Below are positions 52,446 to 60,695 of a stretch of 64,000 nt of DNA, piece by piece. Origin of the DNA: Mesobacillus jeotgali (GTDB taxonomy: Bacteria > Bacillota > Bacilli > Bacillales > Cytobacillaceae). Each line of letters starts with the position of its first letter. Within the stretch, counting starts at the first letter, position 1. A program made the translations under genes and the position numbers. The stretch covers positions 1,375,444 to 1,439,443 of the forward strand of contig NZ_FVZC01000009.1 of assembly GCF_900166585.1 (NCBI RefSeq), in the 5' to 3' direction. The notes beneath the pieces were generated by a model. It was not told where the DNA came from. It saw nothing but the letters and a program-made list of their open reading frames with translations, and ran no database searches.

Positions 52446-52487
52446 AAGTCAGAAAAGGAGTAATTTGCATTAGTCCTTTTCTGACTT
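52446..52487 (-). terminator. Terminator of the DUF2294 gene
   Basis: 14-bp stem AAGTCAGAAAAGGA and its complement with a 14-base loop, followed by TTTTTTTA on the minus strand, 160 bases after the stop. Confidence 0.75.
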
Positions 52488-52647
52488 ATGATCTGGTTCT
52501 ATGCCCACTCATTGCTATCAGAAATAGTAATTTAATTGTATCAGTAAGTAAAGCAAAAATTTATTAAATAAGTATGATTAAGAGTTTTAATCATTACCCT
52601 AATAAGTATGGTAACATCTTATTTGCCATAAAGCAAGGAAGTTTTAT

Positions 52648-53331
52648 TTATGGCCGCAGTACAAATAAAGTGTAGCTCTTATCCTGATCAAAGTTCCAGT
52701 CCACAAAGTAATCACTGATATCTGCGTTTAAATATATTTCATAGGCATTTCTATGGTCATTGATTACCTTCTTTTCAAGATTCCGTTTGGCGATTTTCAA
52801 AGTTTCCTGAAATCCCAATTGAATGAATTCTTTTTCCAGGCTTATTAAAATGCCATGCCTCACAATAACCAGAGTACGTTCATTTAATAATTTGCAGTAT
52901 GTTTCTTCTGGCGCCTTCTGTATTTCCATGCTGAGCTCGACGGTTTCTCTTTCTATAAGCTCTTTATTATTAAAGTCTTTGAAATTATATGGCCGGTCAT
53001 TTTTAAAAACAAACAAAAACATGCCTGATTTGGCTTCCAGGTTCCAATCGTAATAAAACTCCTTAATCTCATCTTTCGTATTTATCTGGATAAATGATTT
53101 GATTTGTTCCTCAAGTGTTTCCATCATTAGGTCTCTTGTCTTTTGGACATAGACACTTTGTTTATTTGAAATTAGGGTGTTCTCCATTGGGGATAAAAAA
53201 TTGGTGATATAGATGGATACAAACGGACGGGAAATGGTGCAAAAGACATTACCGGGACCACGCCCGAAATTTTCTCTTAATATTCGTCCAATATAACCAC
53301 TGATTTCTTTTTCTAATTCTGTAATATCCAT
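52648..53331 (-). CDS. DUF2294 (MpsC-like) double-domain protein
   Basis: 227 aa made of two related halves, each ending FxxDWNxxxxxxxFxFV/FVL. The first carries the family signature GRGPGNVFCTIS and MMETLEEQI; the second is more divergent with RTLVIVRHGILI. DUF2294 is the MpsC family, linked in S. aureus to a Na+-coupled membrane potential system, but no mpsA or mpsB lies here. Stand-alone; function not proven. Confidence 0.78.
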   Translation of the reverse strand: MDITELEKEISGYIGRILRENFGRGPGNVFCTISRPFVSIYITNFLSPMENTLISNKQSVYVQKTRDLMMETLEEQIKSFIQINTKDEIKEFYYDWNLEAKSGMFLFVFKNDRPYNFKDFNNKELIERETVELSMEIQKAPEETYCKLLNERTLVIVRHGILISLEKEFIQLGFQETLKIAKRNLEKKVINDHRNAYEIYLNADISDYFVDWNFDQDKSYTLFVLRP

Positions 53332-53510
53332 AATCTACCTCGCTATGCAATTTACTCCTCTTTGTTTTTTCCCTAATCATGAAGGAACAAAACCATCAGA
53401 AGAATCGTACTTAAATTTAGAAATAATCCACTGAATTATGTATTAATTAATCATTATATTTACGATAGATAATGGGAATATTACTTCATGAATCAAGGGG
53501 GGACTAATGC

Positions 53511-54518
53511 TTGGAATTCACTCATAATACAATAAAAATGACAGCAGCGGAACTATCTTATTTATGGGCAACATATTTAAGCGATACGATGTCAGTTTGT
53601 GTATTAAAGTATTTTTTGCAAAACATTGAGGATCCCGATATAAAATTAGTGGCGGAGTTTGCACAAGACCTCTCACAACAGCATGTAGATAAAATAAAAT
53701 TCATGTTTGTCAGAGAGGGCGTATCAGTTCCACATGGATTTACAGATCAGGATGTCAATTTAAAAGTACAAAGATTGTTTTCTGATATTTTTTATCTTAA
53801 GTACATAAAGAATATGGCCGGTGGAGGAATTGGCGGATATAGCCGGATGCTTCCAAATATTTATCGAGATGAAGTGAAATCCTTTTATTCGAAAGCACTG
53901 ATGTCATCAATGGAGCTTGAAAAGAAAGCCTCACTGGTTGCACTGGAAAAAGGATTGGCAACACGGCCGCCATGTATTCCTTATCCAGAGAAGGTGGAAT
54001 TCATCCAAAAGCAATCTTTCTTTCTTGAGGGTCTTGGCCGCAGGGGGTCACTTTCTGGAACAGAAATAACCCATCTTCATTTCAATATTGAAACCAACCA
54101 ATTGGGTGCAGCACTGTCAACCGGATTTAGCCAGGCTGCAAAAACGAAAAAAGTTAAAAACTATTTCCTCAGAGGAAAGGAAATTGCCATAAAGCACCAG
54201 GGAGTCTTCCAAGATTATTTAGAAAAAAACTCGCTCCCCGTTCCTCCTGGATTCGAACAAGAAGTCACACAATCAACGGAGTCCCCTTTTTCAGAAAAGC
54301 TGATGATGTTCCATTTTAGCCTTATGATTTATGCGGGTATTGGTAACTATGGAATGGCTATCTCTGAGAGCCAAAGAAGCGACCTCGTAATCGACTACTC
54401 TCGATTAAATGCAGAGGTACTAAAATATTCCGAAGATGGAGTTAATATCATGATTGCAAATGAATGGTTAGAGCAGCCCCCGCTTTCAGTAGATCGACAA
54501 TATCTTACGAAGAGCTAA
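53511..54518 (+). CDS. DUF3231 family protein (paralog 2)
   Basis: 335 aa, TTG start 8 bases after GGGGGG. Two ferritin-like halves; clear homolog of the protein at 20213-21220 with conserved LTAAEL-like start, LFSDIF, ITHLHFNIETNQLG and NIMIANEWLEQPP. Divergence is high outside those motifs, so the duplication is old or one copy was acquired. Function unknown. Confidence 0.83.
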   Translation: MEFTHNTIKMTAAELSYLWATYLSDTMSVCVLKYFLQNIEDPDIKLVAEFAQDLSQQHVDKIKFMFVREGVSVPHGFTDQDVNLKVQRLFSDIFYLKYIKNMAGGGIGGYSRMLPNIYRDEVKSFYSKALMSSMELEKKASLVALEKGLATRPPCIPYPEKVEFIQKQSFFLEGLGRRGSLSGTEITHLHFNIETNQLGAALSTGFSQAAKTKKVKNYFLRGKEIAIKHQGVFQDYLEKNSLPVPPGFEQEVTQSTESPFSEKLMMFHFSLMIYAGIGNYGMAISESQRSDLVIDYSRLNAEVLKYSEDGVNIMIANEWLEQPPLSVDRQYLTKS

Positions 54519-54528
54519 TTCGAGGAAC

Positions 54529-54552
54529 CACCCAAAATGGGTGTTTTTTTTT
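54529..54552 (+). terminator. Terminator of the DUF3231 paralog 2 gene
   Basis: CACCC/GGGTG stem with an AAAAT loop followed by nine T. Confidence 0.88.
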
Positions 54553-54620
54553 ATTCAACCGCCAATAACCTGCAGGTTGAATAACCGAGTTTGATCTATC
54601 TGCAACGGTAGAGGCAAAAA

Positions 54621-54944
54621 TTATTGAATATATTCCCACTCACTATCCCATAGATAGAGTCGGAGTGAAACTGACTTATTTGATATGAATTCAATACCCT
54701 CAGATTCAAGCATGGACTTCTGCGTAAGGAACATTTCTTCATTCCTAAAAGCAATTTCCCCTTTGGCATTTATCACTCTATGCCAGGGAAGATTATATTT
54801 TTCTGCCATGGAATGGAGTATTCGGACAACCTGGCGAGCTGCTCCAGGACTTCCAGCGGCTTTTGCGATTTGACCATATGTCATTACTTTCCCATAAGGA
54901 ATTTTTTTGATGATTGTAATTACCTTCTTTGTAAAATCTGTCAT
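54621..54944 (-). CDS. Alkyltransferase-like protein (ATL)
   Basis: 107 aa. It resembles the DNA-binding half of O6-methylguanine-DNA methyltransferase: VMTYGQIAKAAG with the intercalating Arg in AARQVVRIL. The active-site PCHRV is PWHRV, so the acceptor Cys is replaced by Trp. ATL proteins bind O6-alkylguanine without transfer and hand it to nucleotide excision repair. AGGTGG lies upstream. Confidence 0.9.
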   Translation of the reverse strand: MTDFTKKVITIIKKIPYGKVMTYGQIAKAAGSPGAARQVVRILHSMAEKYNLPWHRVINAKGEIAFRNEEMFLTQKSMLESEGIEFISNKSVSLRLYLWDSEWEYIQ

Positions 54945-55003
54945 AGGGCCACCTCCTTCTGTAATAATATATCATTAAAAATCCCTGGCCTGAGAGCCAG
55001 AGA

Positions 55004-55615
55004 TTACGACTTAGCCGAATAGGATTTGAATTTATTAATGATTCCCCAACACATCAATCCGACTAACCAGTATATCGGGAAGGAATAAATGTGTTTCCAT
55101 ATGATTTCTTTATATATCCCTAGATACACCATAAACGGCTCCGCAACAAAAGCCAGAAACAGGGATAACAAACCCGTAGCAATGAAAAACTTTTTAAAAG
55201 ACTTACTGAATCTTTCATATAACATCATGAAAGGGATGATGACGACTCCAACGTCATAGGGATATAGCTGAGGATTCAAATATGGTGTCAGCCTTACTGG
55301 ATAGGTCCAAACCATGGCATTGCTGCCGATTGAATCTAAAAAAATAGCTGTAACACCATAAAACAAACCAAATGCTGTATTTTCGATCAGTTTTGTTTTA
55401 TCGACCTTAATCCACCAGATAATAGCCGGAATAATGGAAAGAATCACAAGGAACCACCATTTATATGTAAGGTAATTATTCTGCTGCCAATATTGCTTTA
55501 ATACCCTATGATATTCTGCTTCAGCCTCCAATAATTCCTGCAATGAAATCGAACCTGCAACCATAAAATATTCATTCAGTTGGTGTCCTAAAGCACCAGC
55601 AATGGAAGTAAACAT
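55004..55615 (-). CDS. CBO0543-family membrane protein
   Basis: 203 aa with about five hydrophobic helices. The region KWWFLVILSIIPAIIWWIKVDK followed by LIENTAFGLF and LTPYLNPQLYPYDVGVV is the CBO0543 signature common in spore-forming Firmicutes. Function unknown. AAGGGTG is near the ATG. Confidence 0.78.
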   Translation of the reverse strand: MFTSIAGALGHQLNEYFMVAGSISLQELLEAEAEYHRVLKQYWQQNNYLTYKWWFLVILSIIPAIIWWIKVDKTKLIENTAFGLFYGVTAIFLDSIGSNAMVWTYPVRLTPYLNPQLYPYDVGVVIIPFMMLYERFSKSFKKFFIATGLLSLFLAFVAEPFMVYLGIYKEIIWKHIYSFPIYWLVGLMCWGIINKFKSYSAKS

Positions 55616-55669
55616 ATAATCACACCCTTTGCAAATAGAGTGCGATTTTATGCTGCTTATTATGTAATT

Positions 55670-55957
55670 TCACCGTTTACTTTGCTGTTTTATTTCTTGA
55701 TAGACCTTGATCAGCCGGTCCGGCGTTGCATTAGTAAAAAACGAATACACTCCTCGTGTTGTATGGAGGTAAAGGAACCCGTTCCTTCCGGACATGTTTT
55801 TAAATGAGATATCCAGAATGTCATGAAGGTAAAAAATCTCTGAAGCTGTGGTGATCCTGTCGTGATACATTCGAATGAACTGCTCATTTTCTTCATATAT
55901 TTGCTCATTATCCTGAATTCTTCGCGTGACTTTCAAATAACTATGTGAACAAAGCAC
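55670..55957 (-). CDS. Small hypothetical protein, 95 aa, PH-like
   Basis: GTG start 7 bases after AGGAGG; begins MLCSHSYLKVTRRIQ. Strand-rich with FLYLHTTRGVYSFFTNATP and a final helix LIKVYQEIKQQ, recalling a single PH-like module of Bacillus proteins. No further clue. Start could also be ATG at 55975. Confidence 0.6.
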   Translation of the reverse strand: MLCSHSYLKVTRRIQDNEQIYEENEQFIRMYHDRITTASEIFYLHDILDISFKNMSGRNGFLYLHTTRGVYSFFTNATPDRLIKVYQEIKQQSKR

Positions 55958-56073
55958 TAAGCACCCTCCTTCCAATTTTTGTATTCCCGGCCCTCATTAT
56001 TTTACTCATGTTGTTTAGCAATGACTAATATATTTAACAATATTAGAGAGGCTTCTAGAAGAGGGGGATATTA

Positions 56074-56535
56074 TTGAAGTGCATCGGTGAACTTTTGAAT
56101 CAGGAGAAGTATCGTGCATATGGGAGAATTGCGATTATCGAGAATAAAGAGGCAATCTTAAAGGTATTTGGATTTCGAAGTCAAAAGTGGCTTGATGTAT
56201 GGGATATTGATTCACGTATCCTAACCCTATTTTACAAATCCTATGAAACAGAGTTTGATTGGTTCATCGTTGTATATGATTATCCCTCTTTCTGTGCTGA
56301 TCATGATATTAAGGAAGCAATTATTTGGCATGAACTCGGTCATATCGAATATCCTGTTTACGAACAAAAGGTTAATGTTGATAGTGAAATTCAGTGTGAC
56401 AGCCTTGCTATTATTAATGGGCACAAAGAAGGCATCCGCAAAATCCTGAACCTTACCCTTAAGATGGCTAAAACACTTAACCATGAAATTTTAACCCAAA
56501 TGACTCTGGAAAGACAAATGAAATTGTCGGGTTAA
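56074..56535 (+). CDS. Hypothetical small HExxH protein, 153 aa
   Basis: TTG start 8 bases after GAGGGGG. The sequence WHELGHIEYPV is an HExxH zinc-protease motif; a downstream acidic stretch CDSLAI may hold the third ligand. The size and motif resemble the ImmA/IrrE zinc peptidases, but no HTH or repressor lies beside it. No signal peptide, so cytoplasmic. Function unknown. Confidence 0.65.
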   Translation: MKCIGELLNQEKYRAYGRIAIIENKEAILKVFGFRSQKWLDVWDIDSRILTLFYKSYETEFDWFIVVYDYPSFCADHDIKEAIIWHELGHIEYPVYEQKVNVDSEIQCDSLAIINGHKEGIRKILNLTLKMAKTLNHEILTQMTLERQMKLSG

Positions 56536-56560
56536 ATTTTGCATTGCCCATAAACTTAAA

Positions 56561-56590
56561 AAGAGAGACCCGCCATCAGCGGGTCTTCTT
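56561..56590. terminator. Bidirectional terminator
   Basis: GACCCGC/GCGGGTC stem with a CATCA loop and T-rich flanks, shared by the HExxH gene and ppc. Confidence 0.85.
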
Positions 56591-56591
56591 G

Positions 56592-59354
56592 TCAACCAGT
56601 ATTCCTTAAACCAGCAGCAACACCGCTGATTGTCAATAATACCTGGGTCAATAATTCATCCTCAGGGTCTTCATCCTTCCGAAGTTCCTTAATTAATTCC
56701 ACTTGAATGAAGTTTAGCGGATCGACATATGGATTTCGCCTATGAACTGAGTCCTTGATATTCGGTGTATGATCAAGCAGCTCATCATCCTCTGTTATTA
56801 GGAGCAGGATGTTCTTGGTGCGTTCGTACTCCTCAAGAATGTTACCGAAAATCCGGTCAGCAATAAGTTTATCCTCCACCAATGTTGTATATTCCTGAGC
56901 GGTGGTTATATCGGCTTTCATCAACGCCATTTGTAGATTATCAACTGTACTGCGGAAGAAAGGCCATTCTGCGTACATTTCCTGCAATAACTTCAGGTTC
57001 TCTGGACTTTCCTGCGCAAAGGTTTGCAAGCCAGAACCAGCTGCATACCAAGCAGGAAATAGCTGCCTGCTCTGTGTCCACGCGAATACCCATGGAATAG
57101 CACGCAAGTTTTCAAATTTGCTGCTGTTTTTACGACTCATCGGCCTTGATCCAATATTGAGTTCTGCGAGCTCTTTAAGCGGGGTAGCCTGATTGAAATA
57201 AACCAGGAAATCAGGATCTTCAAAAACTAATGATTGATATTTCTTTAACGAAACAGAAGAGATTTGTTCAATCGCCTCTACCCATCTTTTATCTCGAAGG
57301 TGGCCTTGTTCCGATTCCTTCAAAACATTAGCTGCCGCCTTCATCATAGTTGATGTGGCCTGCTCCAGACTTCTGTATGCAATGTCTTTCAACAGGTAAC
57401 GGGAAGAAAGAACTTCCCCTTGTTCCGTGATTTTTACCCCCTGGCCAAGGGTCTCTACTGGCTGTGAAAGAAGGCTCCTGTTCAGCGGTCCGCCTCCCCG
57501 TCCTAATGATCCGCCTCGTCCATGGAAGAACTTCAGCGCGATTTGATATTTCTCTGCCATCTCATTAATTTCAAGCTGAGCTTTGTATAGCTTCCAGTTT
57601 GCTGTCAATGTACCGCCATCTTTGCTTCCATCCGAATATCCAAGCATGATCTCCTGCTGATCTTCCATCTTCTTCAAGTGATTGCGGTATAATGGCAAAT
57701 TAAATAATGTTTCCATAATCTTGGGACCTGCAGTTAAATCATCGATTGTTTCGAGAAGAGGAGCGACATTAAGATCTGTTTCCAGCGTACCGTCAGCATG
57801 GAGTCTATAGATTCCAGCTTCTTTTGCGAGTACAAGCACCTCTAGTAAATCGCTCGCAGATTGCGTCATACTTACTAAGTAAACCGAAATCGAGCGTTTT
57901 CCGAATTCTCTGTGCGCACGTTTGATCATCTGGAATACCTCGAGCATTTCCTGCGTCTCTTTAGAGTAATCCTCATGAAGCAGAAGCAATGACCGTGGAT
58001 CCTCGAGAATCTTGACAAGCAATTCCTGCTTCTCCTCTTCTGATAGGGATGGATAATCCTGGGCGACTCCTACCTTTTTTAAAATTTCTGATATTGCTGC
58101 TTCGTGTTCCCCGCTGTGGTTTCGGATATCAAGTGTGGCAAGATGGAATCCGAACAGCTGAACTTGTCTGATCAATTTTTGTAAAGTTTTAAGTTCATGA
58201 TTTACCGGATGATGCTTATAAACACTTCTTTTAATGACAAGAAGGTCATCGAGCATTTCTTCTGATGCTTTGTAGCCGATGTCTGATTTACCCGCTTCTT
58301 TAAGCCTTTGAATGATGACAGCGAATTTTCGTCGATACACCTCGCCTTCAACATTCCACTTTTGATCCTCCGTTAGATATTTCTCCTCATCCCTTATAAC
58401 AGAATGAAGTAATTCTTCACTTACAGCTGCACGTGTATTTGAATGGCTGAATCGCTTCATCAAATCAACTAAGACAGCTTTATATTTTTTAAGTACCAGG
58501 CGTCTTTGTCTTTGCAATGTTTCCCATGTTATTTCCGGGGTTACATTTGGATTTCCATCCCTGTCCCCGCCAATCCATGATCCAAAACGTAGGAAATGCG
58601 GGACTTTCCATTCATGTTCCGGATAATGCTCCTTCAGGCTTGTTTCTACCTCTTGATGGATTTCAGGCAAGACATCGAACAATGTCTGGTCAAAATAATA
58701 TAGACCATTCCTGACTTCATCGATGACCGTCGGTTTGCGGTCCCTTAGTTCATCTGTCTGCCAAAGGACAGAAACTTCATTAAATAAGCTTTCCTCGATG
58801 CCTTCTCGCTCTTTTTTGGACAGGAGCGGATTATCTAGGCTTTTAAGAATATCAGCAATCCTTTTTTGGATTTCAAGGATTGAACGCTTGGTAGCTTCTG
58901 TAGGATGTGCTGTGATGATCAATTCCAGGGAAATGGTATTGATAACATTTTGAATAATATCTGAGGATATATAATTCTCTTTTAATGAAAGGATTGCTGC
59001 TTCAATAGAGCCTGGCTGTGCGCTGATTTCAGACTTAAGCAGATAGTCGCGGCGTCTGCGGATCCGGTGATTTTGTTCCGCTGCATTGATTAAATGGAAA
59101 TATACAGAAAATGCGCGGATAATGTTTTTTCTCATTGGAACAGATAAATTCTGGATTTCTGCTTTCAATGCAGAATAAGTGTCAGGGTCATTTTCATTTC
59201 TGAGTGTTTTACACATCGCCCTGATTTTTTCTACTTTTTCGAACAATTCTACCCCGCCATGATAGACAAGTATGTCCCCAAGGATGTTTCCAAGCATTTT
59301 TACATCCCTGCGCAAAGGCAAACTGCTGTCGTTTACTTCAATTCCTGATGTCAT
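56592..59354 (-). CDS. ppc: Phosphoenolpyruvate carboxylase
   Basis: 920 aa. Catalytic regions: TAHPTEATKRS, GYSDGSKDGG, HGRGGSLGRGGGP, and the C-terminus NTG, all hallmarks of bacterial-type PEPC. It fixes bicarbonate onto PEP to form oxaloacetate. GAAGGTGA is 5 bases from the ATG. PEPC is not found in B. subtilis, which uses pyruvate carboxylase, but occurs in other Bacillaceae. Monocistronic. Confidence 0.95.
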   Translation of the reverse strand: MTSGIEVNDSSLPLRRDVKMLGNILGDILVYHGGVELFEKVEKIRAMCKTLRNENDPDTYSALKAEIQNLSVPMRKNIIRAFSVYFHLINAAEQNHRIRRRRDYLLKSEISAQPGSIEAAILSLKENYISSDIIQNVINTISLELIITAHPTEATKRSILEIQKRIADILKSLDNPLLSKKEREGIEESLFNEVSVLWQTDELRDRKPTVIDEVRNGLYYFDQTLFDVLPEIHQEVETSLKEHYPEHEWKVPHFLRFGSWIGGDRDGNPNVTPEITWETLQRQRRLVLKKYKAVLVDLMKRFSHSNTRAAVSEELLHSVIRDEEKYLTEDQKWNVEGEVYRRKFAVIIQRLKEAGKSDIGYKASEEMLDDLLVIKRSVYKHHPVNHELKTLQKLIRQVQLFGFHLATLDIRNHSGEHEAAISEILKKVGVAQDYPSLSEEEKQELLVKILEDPRSLLLLHEDYSKETQEMLEVFQMIKRAHREFGKRSISVYLVSMTQSASDLLEVLVLAKEAGIYRLHADGTLETDLNVAPLLETIDDLTAGPKIMETLFNLPLYRNHLKKMEDQQEIMLGYSDGSKDGGTLTANWKLYKAQLEINEMAEKYQIALKFFHGRGGSLGRGGGPLNRSLLSQPVETLGQGVKITEQGEVLSSRYLLKDIAYRSLEQATSTMMKAAANVLKESEQGHLRDKRWVEAIEQISSVSLKKYQSLVFEDPDFLVYFNQATPLKELAELNIGSRPMSRKNSSKFENLRAIPWVFAWTQSRQLFPAWYAAGSGLQTFAQESPENLKLLQEMYAEWPFFRSTVDNLQMALMKADITTAQEYTTLVEDKLIADRIFGNILEEYERTKNILLLITEDDELLDHTPNIKDSVHRRNPYVDPLNFIQVELIKELRKDEDPEDELLTQVLLTISGVAAGLRNTG

Positions 59355-59682
59355 TTTTTCACCTTCCTAAAACTTGTGAGAATATTTTAAATATTAATAT
59401 ATCACAAAAGCAGCTATTATGTGAAATAATAAGCATATCGACTAGCATAAACTCTGATCTAACGTTGCTATATCGAAATACTTTGACAGTTTAAATACTA
59501 CTATAACATTTTTCCGCCAAAATGCCCTCCTACTAAGAAAGTTGCAATTTCATTGAAGCTCTTTGTGGTTATACGTATATTTAAGAGAAGGGTTTTGCAA
59601 GGGAGACTGATATCCACTTATACGTAAACGCTCTTGGTTTTATTGACACCCTTATGACCATGTAGTGTTCTGTTGATGATCG

Positions 59683-60530
59683 GCACCTTATCAAGTGACA
59701 AACAAGGTCATAAGGATGCGTTTTCGGTTGATCGAGACCCTTATATGGTGACCAACACGGGTATAAGGGCGCGTTTTCGGTTGATCGGCACCCTTATGTG
59801 CTGACCAACACGGTTATAAGGGTGCATTTACAGTGGATCAGCACCCTTATGCGATGACCAACGCGGTTATAAGGGTGCATTTACAGACGATCGGCACCCT
59901 TATGTGATGACCAACACGGTTATAAGGGTGCGTTTAGGGACTATCGGCACCCTTATGTGATGACCAACACGGTTATAAGGGTGTGTTTACAGTGGATCGG
60001 CACCCTTATGTGATGACCAACACGGTTATAAGGGTGCGTTTAGGGACTATCGGCACCCTTATGCGATGACCAACACGGTTATAAGGGTGCATTTACAGAC
60101 GATCGGCACCCTTATGTGCTGACCAACACGGGTATAAGGGTGCGTTTACAGTGGATCGGCACCCTTATGTGCTGACCAACACGGTTATAAGGGTGCATTT
60201 AGGGACGATCGGCACCCTTATGTGCTGACCAACACGGTTATAAGGGTGCGTTTAGGGACGATCGGCACCCTTATGTGATGACCAACGCGGTTATAAGGGC
60301 GCGTTTAGAGGCGATTGGCACCCTTATGTGATGACCAACACGGTTATAAGGGTGCGTTTAGGGACGATCGGCACCCTTATGCGGTGACCAACACGGTTAT
60401 AAGGGTGCGTTTAGGAAGATCGGTACCCTTATGTGGTGACCAACACGGTTATAAGGGTGCGTTTAGGGACGATCGACACCTTTATGCGCAAGCCAACACG
60501 GGTGTGTTTGGTGTTGATGGACATCTTTAT
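59683..60530. repeat. Tandem array of about 16 palindromic 53-bp repeats
   Basis: Unit starts (the GCACCC) lie at 59683, 59735, 59788, 59841, 59894, 59947, 60000, 60053, 60106, 60159, 60212, 60265, 60318, 60371, 60423 and 60475, with a decayed copy after 60528. Each unit has GCACCCTTAT, then GTG, ATGACCAA, CAC, then ATAAGGGTGC, so it can form a 10-bp hairpin with an inner GTG/CAC pair. The 15-base linkers come in a few types (GTTTAGGGACGATCG, ATTTACAGTGGATCG). Period 53 is not a multiple of three, so it is not coding. Not CRISPR: spacers are too short and near-identical. Confidence 0.92.
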
Positions 60531-60610
60531 GTGTTGGCCTACTGCCTTATATGCGCCAGGTATCTTCAGCCCGATTGTCTTCATCAAACACCCCGCGGGA
60601 CCCAATAAAG

Positions 60611-60662
60611 AAAAAAAGAGGCGACTCACAGGTCCAAATGATTCAACCTTTGAGTCAGCCTC
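60611..60662 (-). terminator. Terminator of the large surface protein gene
   Basis: On the minus strand GAGGC-T-GACTCA pairs with TGAGTC-GCCTC (one bulged base), followed by TTTTTTTC. Confidence 0.8.
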
Positions 60663-60695
60663 GATAAAATCAGTGAAGGCATTAAATTAATTGGG

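Noticed and set aside
59683..60530. CRISPR array
   Set aside because: Repeats are palindromic over their whole length, linkers are only about 15 bases and belong to a few near-identical types, and no cas gene is in the window.
60315..60608. 97-aa reading frame of HLYAVTNTVIRV-like repeats
   Set aside because: It arises from reading the 53-bp repeat array; the period is not a multiple of three, so the repeat falls in changing frames, and there is no RBS.
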